Of a stretch of DNA of 64,000 nt, positions 25,739-34,734 are shown one piece after another. The stretch is from Streptosporangiaceae bacterium (GTDB lineage: Bacteria; Actinomycetota; Actinomycetes; Streptosporangiales; Streptosporangiaceae). Below the pieces are notes generated by a model. It worked only from the letters and a program-made list of their open reading frames with translations. It was not told the origin of the DNA and searched no databases. Numbering within the stretch: position 1 is the stretch's first letter; the number at the start of each line of letters is the position of its first letter. Position numbers and translations under genes: made by a program. The stretch covers positions 1-64,000 of the forward strand of contig JAOPYK010000173.1 of assembly GCA_025964695.1 (NCBI GenBank), written 5' to 3'.

Positions 25739-27369
25739 CCTCGCCCTTCCGTGGCTCGAACCAGCTCGAATTTCTTGACCTTGCCGGACGGAGTCATCGG
25801 CAGGGCTTCCAGGAAATGCCAGTCGACCGGTGTCTTCTGCCGAGCCAGACCTGTCTCGTACAGGTGCCCGGTGAGTTCTTCGACAGAGGCCTGTTTCGTG
25901 CCGTCGAGGACGACGAAAGCGACGGGGACCTCACCGAATCTGCTGTCCGTGCCAGGGACGACGGCCGCCTGGCGTACGGCGGGGTGGGTCAGGAGGAGGT
26001 CCTCGATGTCACGCGCGGAGAACTTTTCGCCACCGCGATTGACGATGTCCTTCAGCCGGCCGGTGACCGTGACGAATCCCGCATCGTTCACGATGCCGAC
26101 GTCGCCCGTGCGGAACCACCCCGCGCTGTCGAGAGCGGCCTGGTTGGACGCCGCGTCGAGGTAGCCGATCATCCGTTCGGGTCCTCTGACCAGGAGCTCA
26201 CCCTCGGAGCCGGGTGGCAGGGCCCGGGTGTCGTCGTCGATGACGCGAACCTCGACGCCCGGCGCTATCGCACCGTCGGTCTCCGCCCGGACCTCGAACG
26301 GGTAGGAGCGATTCATCACGGTCACCGTCGGCAGTTCGGTCATGCCGTAGACCCGGGCCGCCGGGATGCCCTGCTCCTCACTGCGCTCCATGACCGCGCG
26401 CGGTACGGAGGCGCCACCGCAGGCGAACATGCGGAGAGGCAGCCGAACGTCGGCGACGCGGGCGGCTTCGGTCAGTTCCTGGAGGAAGACCGTGGCGCCG
26501 GCGGAGTATGTCGCCCCATGCTGGACGATGTCACGCACGGCCTTGTCCGGTGCCCACCGGTCCGCTATCACCGCGCATGCGCCCACCAGCAGCGGGATCG
26601 TCATGGCGTTCAGCACACCGGTGATGTGCTGCAACGGGGCGGCCATGTAGGCCACGTCCTCCCAACCCAGTCCCCACGCGTCGGCGAGCTGCCTGGTCTC
26701 GGCCAGCAGCGTCTGCGAGGAGTGAACGGCTCCCTTGGGCCGTGAGGTGGTCCCGGAGGTGAACAGGACAAGGCACGGCTCACCCGCTCCGACCTTGGTG
26801 GAGGCTTGCCGCCGATCGTGAGAGATCACGTCCTCGAAAGGCGTCCAGCCGGGGCGCGATCCCCGAAGGATGATCTTGGTCGTATCGCCGAGGCCGACCT
26901 CGGACAGCAGTTCCTCGAAGGCATCGGCGTGGGCGAACCCACGGTATGAGCCAGCCGTGACGACGACCGCCGGCCGGACCTGCTCGACGACCTGCCGGAG
27001 CTCATGCTCCCGGTAGAAGGGGACCACGGGGCTGCTGACCGCGCCGATATGCCAGGTCGCCAGCCCCAGTACGTGCGCCTCCCACCAGTTGGGGGTCTGC
27101 CAGCACACGACGTCACCGGGCCCGACCCCGGCGGCGGCCAGCCAGGCGGCCGTACGCTCGACGAGCGCGAGCAACTCTTGGTAGGTCAGCCGGCGTTCCG
27201 CCTCGATGACCGCCGGACGTGACGCCCACTGCTGTGCGGCCCGCTCGACCAGCGCGCTCATCGTGAGGTCGGTGACGTACCCGTACCGCCGGTACTTCTC
27301 CTGTAGGTCCTGCGGAACCGCGGGTGCGGCGACGTTCGCGGCGGTCAGCCGTGGTCTCAACGCGGTCAC
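25735..27369 (-). CDS. AMP-dependent acyl-CoA ligase (cyclohexanecarboxylate-CoA-ligase-like)
   Basis: The 544-residue ANL enzyme has FTSGTTSRPKG (phosphate loop), VYGMTE, GWFRTGD and PSGKVKKFEL with the C-terminal catalytic Lys. The N-terminal YRRYGYVTD.T..ALVERAA resembles ligases for alicyclic acids. It starts with GTG at 27369, overlapping the SDR stop (GTGA). It lies inside a tightly coupled minus-strand operon with two dehydrogenase subunits, two crotonases and a thioesterase. Confidence 0.92.
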   Translation of the reverse strand: MTALRPRLTAANVAAPAVPQDLQEKYRRYGYVTDLTMSALVERAAQQWASRPAVIEAERRLTYQELLALVERTAAWLAAAGVGPGDVVCWQTPNWWEAHVLGLATWHIGAVSSPVVPFYREHELRQVVEQVRPAVVVTAGSYRGFAHADAFEELLSEVGLGDTTKIILRGSRPGWTPFEDVISHDRRQASTKVGAGEPCLVLFTSGTTSRPKGAVHSSQTLLAETRQLADAWGLGWEDVAYMAAPLQHITGVLNAMTIPLLVGACAVIADRWAPDKAVRDIVQHGATYSAGATVFLQELTEAARVADVRLPLRMFACGGASVPRAVMERSEEQGIPAARVYGMTELPTVTVMNRSYPFEVRAETDGAIAPGVEVRVIDDDTRALPPGSEGELLVRGPERMIGYLDAASNQAALDSAGWFRTGDVGIVNDAGFVTVTGRLKDIVNRGGEKFSARDIEDLLLTHPAVRQAAVVPGTDSRFGEVPVAFVVLDGTKQASVEELTGHLYETGLARQKTPVDWHFLEALPMTPSGKVKKFELVRATEGRG

Positions 27370-28115
27370 CCTCCCATGCTCATTCCGCCGTCAACGGTGA
27401 GGACCGCGCCGGTGATGTAAGAAGACTGGTCATCGAGGAGGAAGGCCACCGCGTGCGCGAGTTCCTCCGGCTTTCCCCAGCGGCCGACCGGGATCAGCGC
27501 AGTCACGAGATCCCGGTCGGTGTACGTGAGCGTCTGCGGAAGCTCGGTGTCGAAGCTGCCAGGGATCACGCAGTTCACCGTGATTCCCTTGCGCGCCACG
27601 CTGCGAGCAACCGATCGGGTCAATCCCACGAGCCCCGCTTTTGCCGCACCATAGGGAATTTGCACGGGACTGCCCATAACGGCCGTGACCGAGCCGACAT
27701 TGATGATGCGTCCGAAACCTTGGTCGACCATGGTGCCCAGGGCCGCCTGGCTCAGGAAGAAGGCTGCTGACAGGTTCACCGCGATCTGCCGATGCCAGTC
27801 GTCGGCGCTCACGTCGCCGTAGCGCTGCTCGACCACCATCCCGGCGTTGTTGACGAGATAGTCGAGCCGCCCGTGCTGGTCGAGCACCTCGCTGACCAGG
27901 CGCCCGCACTCGTCCGGGTCCCCCACGTCGGCCCTGTGCAGGGTGACGTGGCCCCCGGAACGCTTGCACTGATCCTGGAGGTCCACCCCGGCGTTGACGT
28001 CACTGACGAATGCCGCGGCCACCCGCACGCCGGCCTCCGCCAGCCGGACGGTCACGGCGCGCCCGATGCCCCTGGTGCCGCCGGTGACCAGCGCCACGCG
28101 ATCTTCACCGGCCAC
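27366..28115 (-). CDS. Short-chain dehydrogenase, FabG-like
   Basis: The 249-residue SDR starts with GTG at 28115, which overlaps the preceding stop by one base (TAGTG) and has GGAGG just upstream. It shows TGGTRGIGRA, NNAG, a catalytic Ser in NVGSVTA, Tyr/Lys in YGAAK and the C-terminal ITGAVLTVDGG. It probably reduces or oxidises the 3-hydroxy/3-keto step. The stop overlaps the following ligase. Confidence 0.9.
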   Translation of the reverse strand: MAGEDRVALVTGGTRGIGRAVTVRLAEAGVRVAAAFVSDVNAGVDLQDQCKRSGGHVTLHRADVGDPDECGRLVSEVLDQHGRLDYLVNNAGMVVEQRYGDVSADDWHRQIAVNLSAAFFLSQAALGTMVDQGFGRIINVGSVTAVMGSPVQIPYGAAKAGLVGLTRSVARSVARKGITVNCVIPGSFDTELPQTLTYTDRDLVTALIPVGRWGKPEELAHAVAFLLDDQSSYITGAVLTVDGGMSMGG

Positions 28116-28921
28116 TACGGCACCTCCGGGGGCGTCTTTGCCGCGATCTTGCGGCTCAGCCGCTCCACCAGGACGTGGTGCTCCTCGGTGTCGAAGCACT
28201 CGCTTTCGGCCCGGGAGGAGTCCTCGAGAACCGTCGCGGCCTGCTCGAGGTGGAGGTTCAGCAGGCGCCGTGTCTCACGCACGGCCTGCGGGGGCAGCTT
28301 GGCGAGGCGGTGGGCAAGACGCAGGGACTCATCGCGTACCTCCCGCCTGGGCACCACACGATTCGCGAGCCCCAGCCGATGCGCTTCGGCACCCGCGACC
28401 CGGTCCCCGAGCAGCAGGTGCTCCCGGGCCGCGGACAAGCTGGTCAGCAGCGGCCACAGCACGAAACCACCAGCGCCGTCGAGGAGTCCCAGCGAGACCC
28501 GTGGGTCGCTCAAGAAGGCGTCGTCGGCGATCACGACGAGGTCGCAGAGCAGGGCGACCGTGACGCCGGCGCCGACGGCGGGACCGTTGACGGCAGCGAC
28601 GCTCGGAAACGGCAGGCGCGTCATCTCCCAGAACAGCTCCTTGTGGGCGCCGAGAATGGCGACACGCACGCGCCGGTCGTCCCGCATCGCACGGATGGTG
28701 TCGACGTCGCCGCCTGCGCTGAACACGTCGCCGGCCCCCGTGATCACCATCGCCCGCACGCTGCCGTCGTCGCGGAGAGAGCAGATGGCGGCCAGGAGGG
28801 CATCGGTGATCTCGCCGTCCATGGCGTTGGCCTTCTCCGGCCTCGTCAGGGTGACCAGCGCGACGGCTCCATCCCGCGCCACGTGCACCGCAGGCGCGTA
28901 GGACGTCTCGTGCCCGCTCAC
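28115..28921 (-). CDS. Enoyl-CoA hydratase/isomerase
   Basis: The 268-residue crotonase starts at GTG 28921, which overlaps the stop of the dehydrogenase subunit (GTGA). Oxyanion segments are DVFSAGGDVDTI and VNGPAVGAGVTVALLCDLV. DPRVSLGLLDGAGG occupies the second catalytic loop, where an Asp replaces one of the usual Glu residues. Expected role: hydration or isomerisation of the enoyl-CoA made by the dehydrogenase pair encoded just upstream. Confidence 0.9.
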   Translation of the reverse strand: MSGHETSYAPAVHVARDGAVALVTLTRPEKANAMDGEITDALLAAICSLRDDGSVRAMVITGAGDVFSAGGDVDTIRAMRDDRRVRVAILGAHKELFWEMTRLPFPSVAAVNGPAVGAGVTVALLCDLVVIADDAFLSDPRVSLGLLDGAGGFVLWPLLTSLSAAREHLLLGDRVAGAEAHRLGLANRVVPRREVRDESLRLAHRLAKLPPQAVRETRRLLNLHLEQAATVLEDSSRAESECFDTEEHHVLVERLSRKIAAKTPPEVP

Positions 28922-29895
28922 AACTGGACCAGCCGGGGAATCGCGCCGGTGGATACCAGCCGGGCGCCGATGGCACGGGGTAGCTCGCCGGCAGAGCCCA
29001 GCACCGCGTCCAGGACCGTCGCGCGGACGAGGAAGCGGTGGAAGGAGTGCTCGGCGGTGAAGCCGACACCGGCCAGCACCTGCTGGCATTGCGTCGCCGC
29101 GATCCGAGCCGCCCGCCCGGCCAAGGACTTCGCCAGCATGCCCGCCAGTTGCTCGTCCTCGGCCTCCCATGCCAGCTCGAGCGCTGCGGCGGCGCCCTCC
29201 CGGGCGACGAACGCGTCCGCGAGACGGTGCCGTACAGCCTGGAAGGACCCGATCGGATGTCCGAACTGCACCCGGTCCCGTGCGTGGTCGACGGCCAGCT
29301 CGATCATCCGGCCGGCGGCCCCGACGATCTGATATCCCAAGGCCCGCCGGCCTGCCGCGACCACGGAGTGCCAGCTCTCGGCCGCGGCCTCCCCCGCGAG
29401 CACCACCTCCGCTCTCCCCCCGGTGGTGGTGACCTCGGTGATCGCGAGAGCGGAGTCGAGGCCGGCCACCACACGGCAGGACAAGGCCTTCTGATCCGCC
29501 GGCCGGACCCAGACGACCCCTTCCTCCGATCCCACCGGCGCGAGAAAAGCGCCGGACGGGCGCCGGCCCAGTACGAGCCCGCGCAGCGTCAGGGTTTCGT
29601 CCTCGAACGTGCCGGCCAGCGGCGCGCCGATGTGCGGAAGAACGATGCTGTGACCGGCAGCGCCCTCGTGGGCGACGCCGGCGAGGGGAAGGGCGAGCAC
29701 GTCCTGTAGGGCCGCCGACGTGGAGCCGGCCCGGCCCATGGCGGTGAACAGCGACGACACCGCCTCGTGCGGCGACTGCGCCAGGAGATCGGCGAAGCCG
29801 AAGCCGTCGAGCGCCCTGGTCAGCTCCGCACCGTCGAACGCTTCGGCGAGCTGACGCAAGGTCTTGACCAGCAGGACACGCTCATCGGGTTCCAT
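28918..29895 (-). CDS. Acyl-CoA dehydrogenase, small (beta-type) subunit
   Basis: The 325-residue chain is shorter and more divergent than standard acyl-CoA dehydrogenases. It keeps the FAD-binding RVQFGHPIGSFQAVRHRLAD and QCQQVLAGVGFTAEHSFHR stretches but lacks the usual YGGTSEI segment. Its start overlaps the stop of the full-length dehydrogenase (TGATG). Such adjacent unequal pairs form alpha2beta2 enzymes in steroid catabolism (FadE26/27-like), with one active site per pair. I infer the same here. Confidence 0.88.
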   Translation of the reverse strand: MEPDERVLLVKTLRQLAEAFDGAELTRALDGFGFADLLAQSPHEAVSSLFTAMGRAGSTSAALQDVLALPLAGVAHEGAAGHSIVLPHIGAPLAGTFEDETLTLRGLVLGRRPSGAFLAPVGSEEGVVWVRPADQKALSCRVVAGLDSALAITEVTTTGGRAEVVLAGEAAAESWHSVVAAGRRALGYQIVGAAGRMIELAVDHARDRVQFGHPIGSFQAVRHRLADAFVAREGAAAALELAWEAEDEQLAGMLAKSLAGRAARIAATQCQQVLAGVGFTAEHSFHRFLVRATVLDAVLGSAGELPRAIGARLVSTGAIPRLVQL

Positions 29896-31022
29896 CACGC
29901 GCTCCTCGGCAGGCCGAGAAGCCGCAACGACACGATGTCCTTCTGGATCTCGCTCGTGCCGCCGTAGATCGTCGCGGCCCGTGAGTAGGCCCACTCACGC
30001 CGCCAGGAGTCCCCGGCAGGCGTGTCGTCGGTCTCCAGCGCGCCGAAAAGCAGCTCACGAGCGGCGTCGAAGACCGCCTGGTCCGCGGCCGCAATCATGA
30101 TCTTGTCAACCGAAGCCTCGGGTCCGGGCAGGTCGCCTTCGGCGATCCGGCCCTGGGTGGCCCTGGAACGGGCCCGGAACGCCCACAGCAACTGGTAGGC
30201 CTCACCCAGCAACGACTCCGATCGCGCATCGTGGACCGAGCCGAGGAGCCGGGCGAGATGGTGGCCGAGCCAGGCCCCGCGCTGCCAGAAGATCGGCCCC
30301 CGCTCGCACGACAGGATGAACTGGGTGACCCGCCAGCCCTCATCGACGGAACCCAGTAGGCGTTCCGCCGGGACGGCGACCTCGACGAACGATGTCGAGC
30401 AGAACTCATCGACGTTCGCCATCGTCCGCAGTGGGCTCGCGACGATGCCCGGGGTGTCCATGTCCACCAGGAAGGCGCTGATACCGCGCGACCCCGACCC
30501 TGGCTGACCCGTGCGGGCCAGGACGACGCATCGCGTGGCGTGGTGGGCCCAGCTGGTCCAGAGTTTCTCGCCGTTGATCAGCCAGCCTTCACCGTGCGGC
30601 CGGGCCGTCGTCCGCAGTGAACCGAGGTCGCTTCCGGCGTCGGGTTCGGAGAAACCCTGGCACCAGAACTCCTCACCCCGCAGAAGCCGGGGGAAGATCT
30701 CCCTGACCAGTTCGGGCCGGCCGAACTCGACCACCGCCGGACCGAGGACTTCATGCATCGACCAGGAGGTCGTGTGCACGAGAGCCCGGCTCGTGAGCTC
30801 CTCGCCGAGCACGGAGCGCAGGACGGGTGATCCATCGAGGCCGCCCACCCGTTCGGGCCACCCCCACCGCATCCAGCCCGCGTCGAAGAGCAGCCGTTGG
30901 ACCTCACGCTGGTGGCCGAGTTGTGCGTCGACGCTGTCGCCCTGCTCCAGCGAGGGAGCCAGTTCCTCCCCGTGATCGTCGATCCATGCCTGCACACCAC
31001 TCCGAAACTCATCTATCTGCAC
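29895..31022 (-). CDS. Acyl-CoA dehydrogenase, large (alpha-type) subunit
   Basis: The 375-residue chain carries FSEPDAGSDLGSL, WLINGEKLWTSWAHHA and IYGGTSEIQKDIV, the standard flavin and substrate segments. The Glu in the LSCERG segment (near residue 240) is a candidate catalytic base. The GTG start at 31022 follows CGGAG. It begins the tightly coupled minus-strand operon that runs to the ferredoxin reductase. With the next gene it likely forms one heterotetrameric dehydrogenase for a bulky acyl-CoA. Confidence 0.92.
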   Translation of the reverse strand: MQIDEFRSGVQAWIDDHGEELAPSLEQGDSVDAQLGHQREVQRLLFDAGWMRWGWPERVGGLDGSPVLRSVLGEELTSRALVHTTSWSMHEVLGPAVVEFGRPELVREIFPRLLRGEEFWCQGFSEPDAGSDLGSLRTTARPHGEGWLINGEKLWTSWAHHATRCVVLARTGQPGSGSRGISAFLVDMDTPGIVASPLRTMANVDEFCSTSFVEVAVPAERLLGSVDEGWRVTQFILSCERGPIFWQRGAWLGHHLARLLGSVHDARSESLLGEAYQLLWAFRARSRATQGRIAEGDLPGPEASVDKIMIAAADQAVFDAARELLFGALETDDTPAGDSWRREWAYSRAATIYGGTSEIQKDIVSLRLLGLPRSA

Positions 31023-31131
31023 GGCACAGCTCCGTTACGTCGGTCACCGCTTCGACCGGACAGTGGTCGTGCGTGTGGGGATGGGCGGCACGCCGGGCGC
31101 CGTCGACGTAGTTGTCGAGGAGGACGGTCAT
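31009..31131 (-). CDS. Possible 40-residue leader protein
   Basis: The frame MTVLLDNYVDGARR... contains a His-rich HPHTHDHC segment and no recognised domain. It begins at ATG 31131 behind a purine-rich GGGAGAGAAG. Its stop lies 14 bases inside the dehydrogenase coding region, so it could couple translation of the operon. The length gives little statistical support. Confidence 0.35.
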   Translation of the reverse strand: MTVLLDNYVDGARRAAHPHTHDHCPVEAVTDVTELCRADR

Positions 31132-31203
31132 CGCTTCTTCTCTCCCGCTGGTCCCGGGTGGATACGGTCGGCCGGGACGACGTATGGCATAGCGGGCGGG
31201 AGC

Positions 31204-32196
31204 TCAGGACTGGATGAGTCCCGCCTCGCGGTAGGCCTCGCGGACCGGCCCCTTCAAGGCGTCGGGGAACGCAGTCTGAGGTGGCCGCGAGTGCGGGTAA
31301 TCACCGATGGGAAGGCCGAGCACGGACGCACCGAACTTGAATCCGGCACCCCAGTGGGTGAAGGCACCGGGCCGGGCGGGATGGGACTGGTAGCGCTTGT
31401 TCGCCGCGCGGATGGCAGCCAGACCGGACTCGGCCGCGAACTTGGCCGCGAGCTCGAAGTCCCCCTGGAGAAGGAGGTTCCGGTGTTCGGTGTACAACCG
31501 GCGCTCCGGGGTCTCATAGAGATACAGCGCGGCGCCCAGCGCCCCTGGATGGGGGATGCCCGCCCGGATCCCCGCCTCGTCGGCCACCTCCCACAACACC
31601 ATCTCAGGTGCCATCTTGTGCACCGCCAGGCTGTGCTCGACATCGAACATCCCGTTCTTCAGTCCGCACAGCGCCGGGATGTCCCGGTACAACTCCACGC
31701 ACTCCTGCGGAGTGAGGACCAGGCCGGTGGCCTGGGAGTTGAAGAAGCCCAGCGGGATGTCGGTACGGTCCGCCACGTAACGCAGGTACTCATAGACCCC
31801 GGGCTTGCCGGAGCACTCGAAGTAGGGGGTGAGCAGGTAGCAGATGTCGGCGCCCAGTTCCTGGGCGTACAGCGTGAGCTCGACGCACTGCTTGGCGGTG
31901 TCGGTGCTCGACATCACCTGGATGAGCGCCTGGGGCTTGACCGTTCGTGCTTCCTCTATCGCGACACGCATGACCTCTTTGAGTTCGTCCGTGGTCAACG
32001 ACCAGAACTCGGCGATGCCCCCGTTCAGCCACAGGCCATCCTGGTCCAGCTCGACAAGGCAGTGCCTCACAAGAGCACGCAACGCCTCGTAGTCGATCTC
32101 GTCACCGTCCCGGCCCGAGAACGGTGTGTACAGGGAACTGCAGTTCCCTCGCAGATGCTCACGGGCCCACGCCTTGGCCTCCGCACCGGTCACCAT
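31204..32196 (-). CDS. Dihydrodipicolinate synthase-family aldolase/lyase
   Basis: The 330-residue TIM-barrel protein belongs to the class-I aldolase DHDPS/N-acetylneuraminate lyase superfamily. Lys180 in CGLKNG should form the Schiff base with a 2-oxo acid, and Tyr125 in LLTPYF is the conserved Tyr. LNGGIAEFWSLTTDE corresponds to the GTTGE substrate loop. Given the catabolic neighbours it is more likely a retro-aldolase or hydratase on a pathway intermediate than a lysine enzyme. GAGGGAGG precedes the ATG. It has its own promoter at 32236-32298. Confidence 0.85.
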   Translation of the reverse strand: MVTGAEAKAWAREHLRGNCSSLYTPFSGRDGDEIDYEALRALVRHCLVELDQDGLWLNGGIAEFWSLTTDELKEVMRVAIEEARTVKPQALIQVMSSTDTAKQCVELTLYAQELGADICYLLTPYFECSGKPGVYEYLRYVADRTDIPLGFFNSQATGLVLTPQECVELYRDIPALCGLKNGMFDVEHSLAVHKMAPEMVLWEVADEAGIRAGIPHPGALGAALYLYETPERRLYTEHRNLLLQGDFELAAKFAAESGLAAIRAANKRYQSHPARPGAFTHWGAGFKFGASVLGLPIGDYPHSRPPQTAFPDALKGPVREAYREAGLIQS

Positions 32197-32235
32197 CAGC
32201 GTCCTCCCTCGACATAGGTCACCGACGCGAATGCA

Positions 32236-32298
32236 TCATGCCGGAAACGACTACGTTGCTTCTCTCAGAGTAGAACGTTACTTGCACAAATCGCAACG
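32236..32298 (-). promoter_or_regulatory. Promoter of the GTTCTAC family (copy B)
   Basis: On the minus strand -35 TTGCGA (32291-32296) and -10 TACTCT (32267-32272) are 18 bases apart, with GCAAGTAACGTTC in the spacer. The 63 bases 32236-32298 align without gaps to 54070-54132, with 44 identities by my count. It lies about 70 bases before the DHDPS-like start. Confidence 0.65.
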
Positions 32299-32748
32299 CT
32301 CAATCAAGCCGATGTCGGCGACGACGATGATCTTGCGGCTGACGACTGACGGCCACGAGCGGCAAGATGCCCAGCACCGCACGATCATGAGTGGGGATAT
32401 GCGGCGGAACGGGCTCGAGGCCTCTCAGGCCGTAGCTGTACGGCATCCCAACATCGCCCGGTCGGGCCCGGTGATGGCCGAGCCGTCGTCCGCTCAGGCG
32501 GCTCAGGAGAAGGGAGGACCCGCACGCGCCGGGCGTCAGGGCGGGGACCGAGGCGCCACCTGATGACCCGGCCGGTGCTCGCCGATGGGGTCACAGACGT
32601 CCCCGGCACGCCGGAAAGGTGAGCAGGCCTGTGTGGATCAGGGTGCGCCGGAGGCATGGTGGGATGACGCAGGCGACCGACGACCGCCCCGCCGGCCGCT
32701 GATCGTCCATGAGCCGACTCACTGGCCGACCCGCCCCGCTCTCAGGCG
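32299..32748. other. Intergenic region, no supported gene
   Basis: About 450 bases lie between promoter copy B and the stop of the TetR gene. Open frames on both strands have basic, low-complexity products and no convincing starts. No clear terminator was found for the TetR gene. Confidence 0.4.
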
Positions 32749-33456
32749 CTACTCGGCGTCGGCAGCTTCCCCGCGGCGTAGCATGGCCGCCGAGCAAAAT
32801 GCCCACAGGTCGTCGGTGCTCGTCTGACGGCCACCCGCCAGCACCGCGGAATGCGCGCTGGCGATCAACAGCTCCTGCAGCAAGGCAGCCTGCGTCGAAA
32901 GATCAAGGTCGTCCCGCAGCCGGCCCACCGCCGCGACCTCCGTCAGCATGTCGGTGATGAGCCTGCGCAGAGGCTCCATGGCATGCCTGAGGTCGCGCGG
33001 GCGGGTCTCGGCGAGCCGTAGATGAAAAACGCTCAACGCACGGGCGAGAGGAGCCGGCATCGCCGTGAGCTCGGCCATGCCCTCGAGCAGCGCCTTGAGC
33101 CGCAGAACCGGATCCGGTCCGACCTCACAGCGCTCGCGCAGCATCGGCACGGCCGTCTTGCTCAAAATCGTCTCGTACACGGCGAGCAGCAGGCTGTCCT
33201 TGCCGTCGAAGAAGGTATAGAAGGTGCGAAGCGACATCTCGGAGTGGTCGACGACGTCCTGGATGGTGAGGTCGGTGTCCTCGCGCTCCGCGAGAAGCTC
33301 GAGTGCGGCGGTGACGAAGCGATCGCTGCGTTCCTGGGCTCGCATGCGAGCACCCTGCAGCGATCGATCGAGGCTGCGTTTCTGCCAGCTCGGTACGTCC
33401 TCGGTCGGCGCCTGATCGCCGTCCAGCTTCAGCTCCCCTGATTTGCGCCGTGCCAT
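32749..33456 (-). CDS. TetR-family transcriptional regulator
   Basis: The 235-residue protein has an N-terminal arm of ~45 residues and a TetR helix-turn-helix. The DNA-binding part reads LTIQDVVDHSEMSLRTFYTFFDGKDSLL. A helical ligand-binding domain follows. The start at 33456 (MARRKSGELK) is preceded by GAAGG. Such regulators often sense acyl-CoAs. It is a candidate to bind one of the repeated promoter elements in this window, but nothing links it to a specific site. Confidence 0.9.
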   Translation of the reverse strand: MARRKSGELKLDGDQAPTEDVPSWQKRSLDRSLQGARMRAQERSDRFVTAALELLAEREDTDLTIQDVVDHSEMSLRTFYTFFDGKDSLLLAVYETILSKTAVPMLRERCEVGPDPVLRLKALLEGMAELTAMPAPLARALSVFHLRLAETRPRDLRHAMEPLRRLITDMLTEVAAVGRLRDDLDLSTQAALLQELLIASAHSAVLAGGRQTSTDDLWAFCSAAMLRRGEAADAE

Positions 33457-33559
33457 GGCCTTCGCTCTCTCTCCGGTTCGGCGGGCGGGGCGGAGGCTGG
33501 GAGGCGTTGTGCCGCGCTCCCGGCCAAGACGCCGCCTTCTGTGACCACACCGCATTTCA

Positions 33560-34369
33560 TCACGACGGATCCCCCGTGGACCTGGGCATCGGCGCCGTGC
33601 CAGCCGGTGCATCCACTTCGGCCAGGAAGTCCCCGATCATCCGGGCAACCTTAGCCGGACGTTCGAGGTGCGCCGCATGCGCCGCCCCCGTGATCTCCAC
33701 GTAGCGGGCCAGCGGATTGGCTTCGGCGAACCGCCGGGCCTGGCGCTGCCGCGCCGGGTCATCGCGGTCACCGGCCAGCAGCAAGGCCGGGCAACCCACC
33801 CTCTTCAGGACCTCGGACGGCAGCTCGGGCCGACGAGCGGAGTCCTCCTGCAGCACTGCGACGAGCGAACGCCAGTGGTCAGGCCCGTGGTGGGCTTCGT
33901 GCAGGCGCCGAAGCGAGGGCGGCCAGACGCGCTGCAAGTATTCGACACTGGGTATCCGAGCCGCGCTAGAGCGCCCGGTACCCGGGCTGACGAGCACGAG
34001 CGAGCGGGCGGTTCCGGGCGCTCCCAACTCAAGCATCAGCGCTACCTCGGCACCGTAGGAGAAGCCCACGACGTGGGGACGTTCAAGCCCCAGGTGGTCG
34101 ATGAGATGGAGAAGATCGAACTCGAGCTCCTCCCCCGAATAATCCGACCGGCGGAAATCCGACCGGCCGTGCCCACAGAGGTCAGGCATGACGCACCTGT
34201 AGTGAGACGACAGCTCCTCGGCCAGACTCCCCCAGTCGAAGAGCCCGGTACCCGTCGCCCCATGTATGAACAGGACAGGAGTTCCCTCTCCCACCACGGA
34301 GTAGGCAAGGGTCAGACCGTCCCGCTCATACGTCGACATGCGCGGACCGCTCACAGTGCTCTCATTCAT
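33560..34369 (-). CDS. Alpha/beta hydrolase
   Basis: The 269-residue hydrolase has oxyanion motif FIHGATG, nucleophile Ser104 in GFSYGAE, Asp201 in AGDRDD and a His near 231-234 (GAAHAAHLE). It resembles small meta-cleavage-product hydrolases and esterases. It is divergent from the SDR gene at 34735, and an ATG with AGGG upstream supports the start. It might hydrolyse a ring-cleavage product or ester. Confidence 0.88.
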   Translation of the reverse strand: MNESTVSGPRMSTYERDGLTLAYSVVGEGTPVLFIHGATGTGLFDWGSLAEELSSHYRCVMPDLCGHGRSDFRRSDYSGEELEFDLLHLIDHLGLERPHVVGFSYGAEVALMLELGAPGTARSLVLVSPGTGRSSAARIPSVEYLQRVWPPSLRRLHEAHHGPDHWRSLVAVLQEDSARRPELPSEVLKRVGCPALLLAGDRDDPARQRQARRFAEANPLARYVEITGAAHAAHLERPAKVARMIGDFLAEVDAPAGTAPMPRSTGDPS

Positions 34370-34670
34370 AGCGTGCCCTGAATGTCAACACGACTTCCCC
34401 AATCTGGCAACCCTACCGGCAGTCATAGGCAAAAAGAGCGACGAAACCCGAGTGGACCGTTCTCCTGGCCGGCCTTCGGGCGCGGGCGGGCCGGGCGTAC
34501 GAGAGAGCCTCACCTTCCATGCAACCCCAGCCGATGATGCGGGCACCACCGCGTCGGCCTCCCCTCGTGAGGGCCCGCACAACGCTGGGAATGCCTGCGG
34601 GCATGAGCGAGCGGCGGCCACCTGTACGCCAGTGCAAGCCTTGGTGTCGTCCGTTCACCGAGAATAAGTC
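34370..34670. other. Divergent intergenic region
   Basis: The region separates the hydrolase (minus) from the promoter block of the SDR gene (plus). Frames across it have non-coding composition. It should contain the hydrolase promoter, which I could not identify. Confidence 0.4.
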
Positions 34671-34732
34671 TTGACGAACCATCCTCTCACTGTACGCTCA
34701 TGTCATTCTACTCGTGCGACAGCGAGGATTGC
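34671..34732 (+). promoter_or_regulatory. 62-base TTGACG/TACGCT promoter-operator block (copy 1)
   Basis: -35 TTGACG (34671-34676) and -10 TACGCT (34693-34698) are 16 bases apart. CTCTCACTGTACGCTC covers the -10. CATTCTACT follows at block positions 34-42 and GATTGC at 57-62. The whole block aligns without gaps to 39568-39629 (49 of 62 identical) and to the minus-strand block at 63784-63845. It ends 2 bases before the SDR GTG, so the leader is very short. Confidence 0.75.
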
Positions 34733-34734
34733 TT

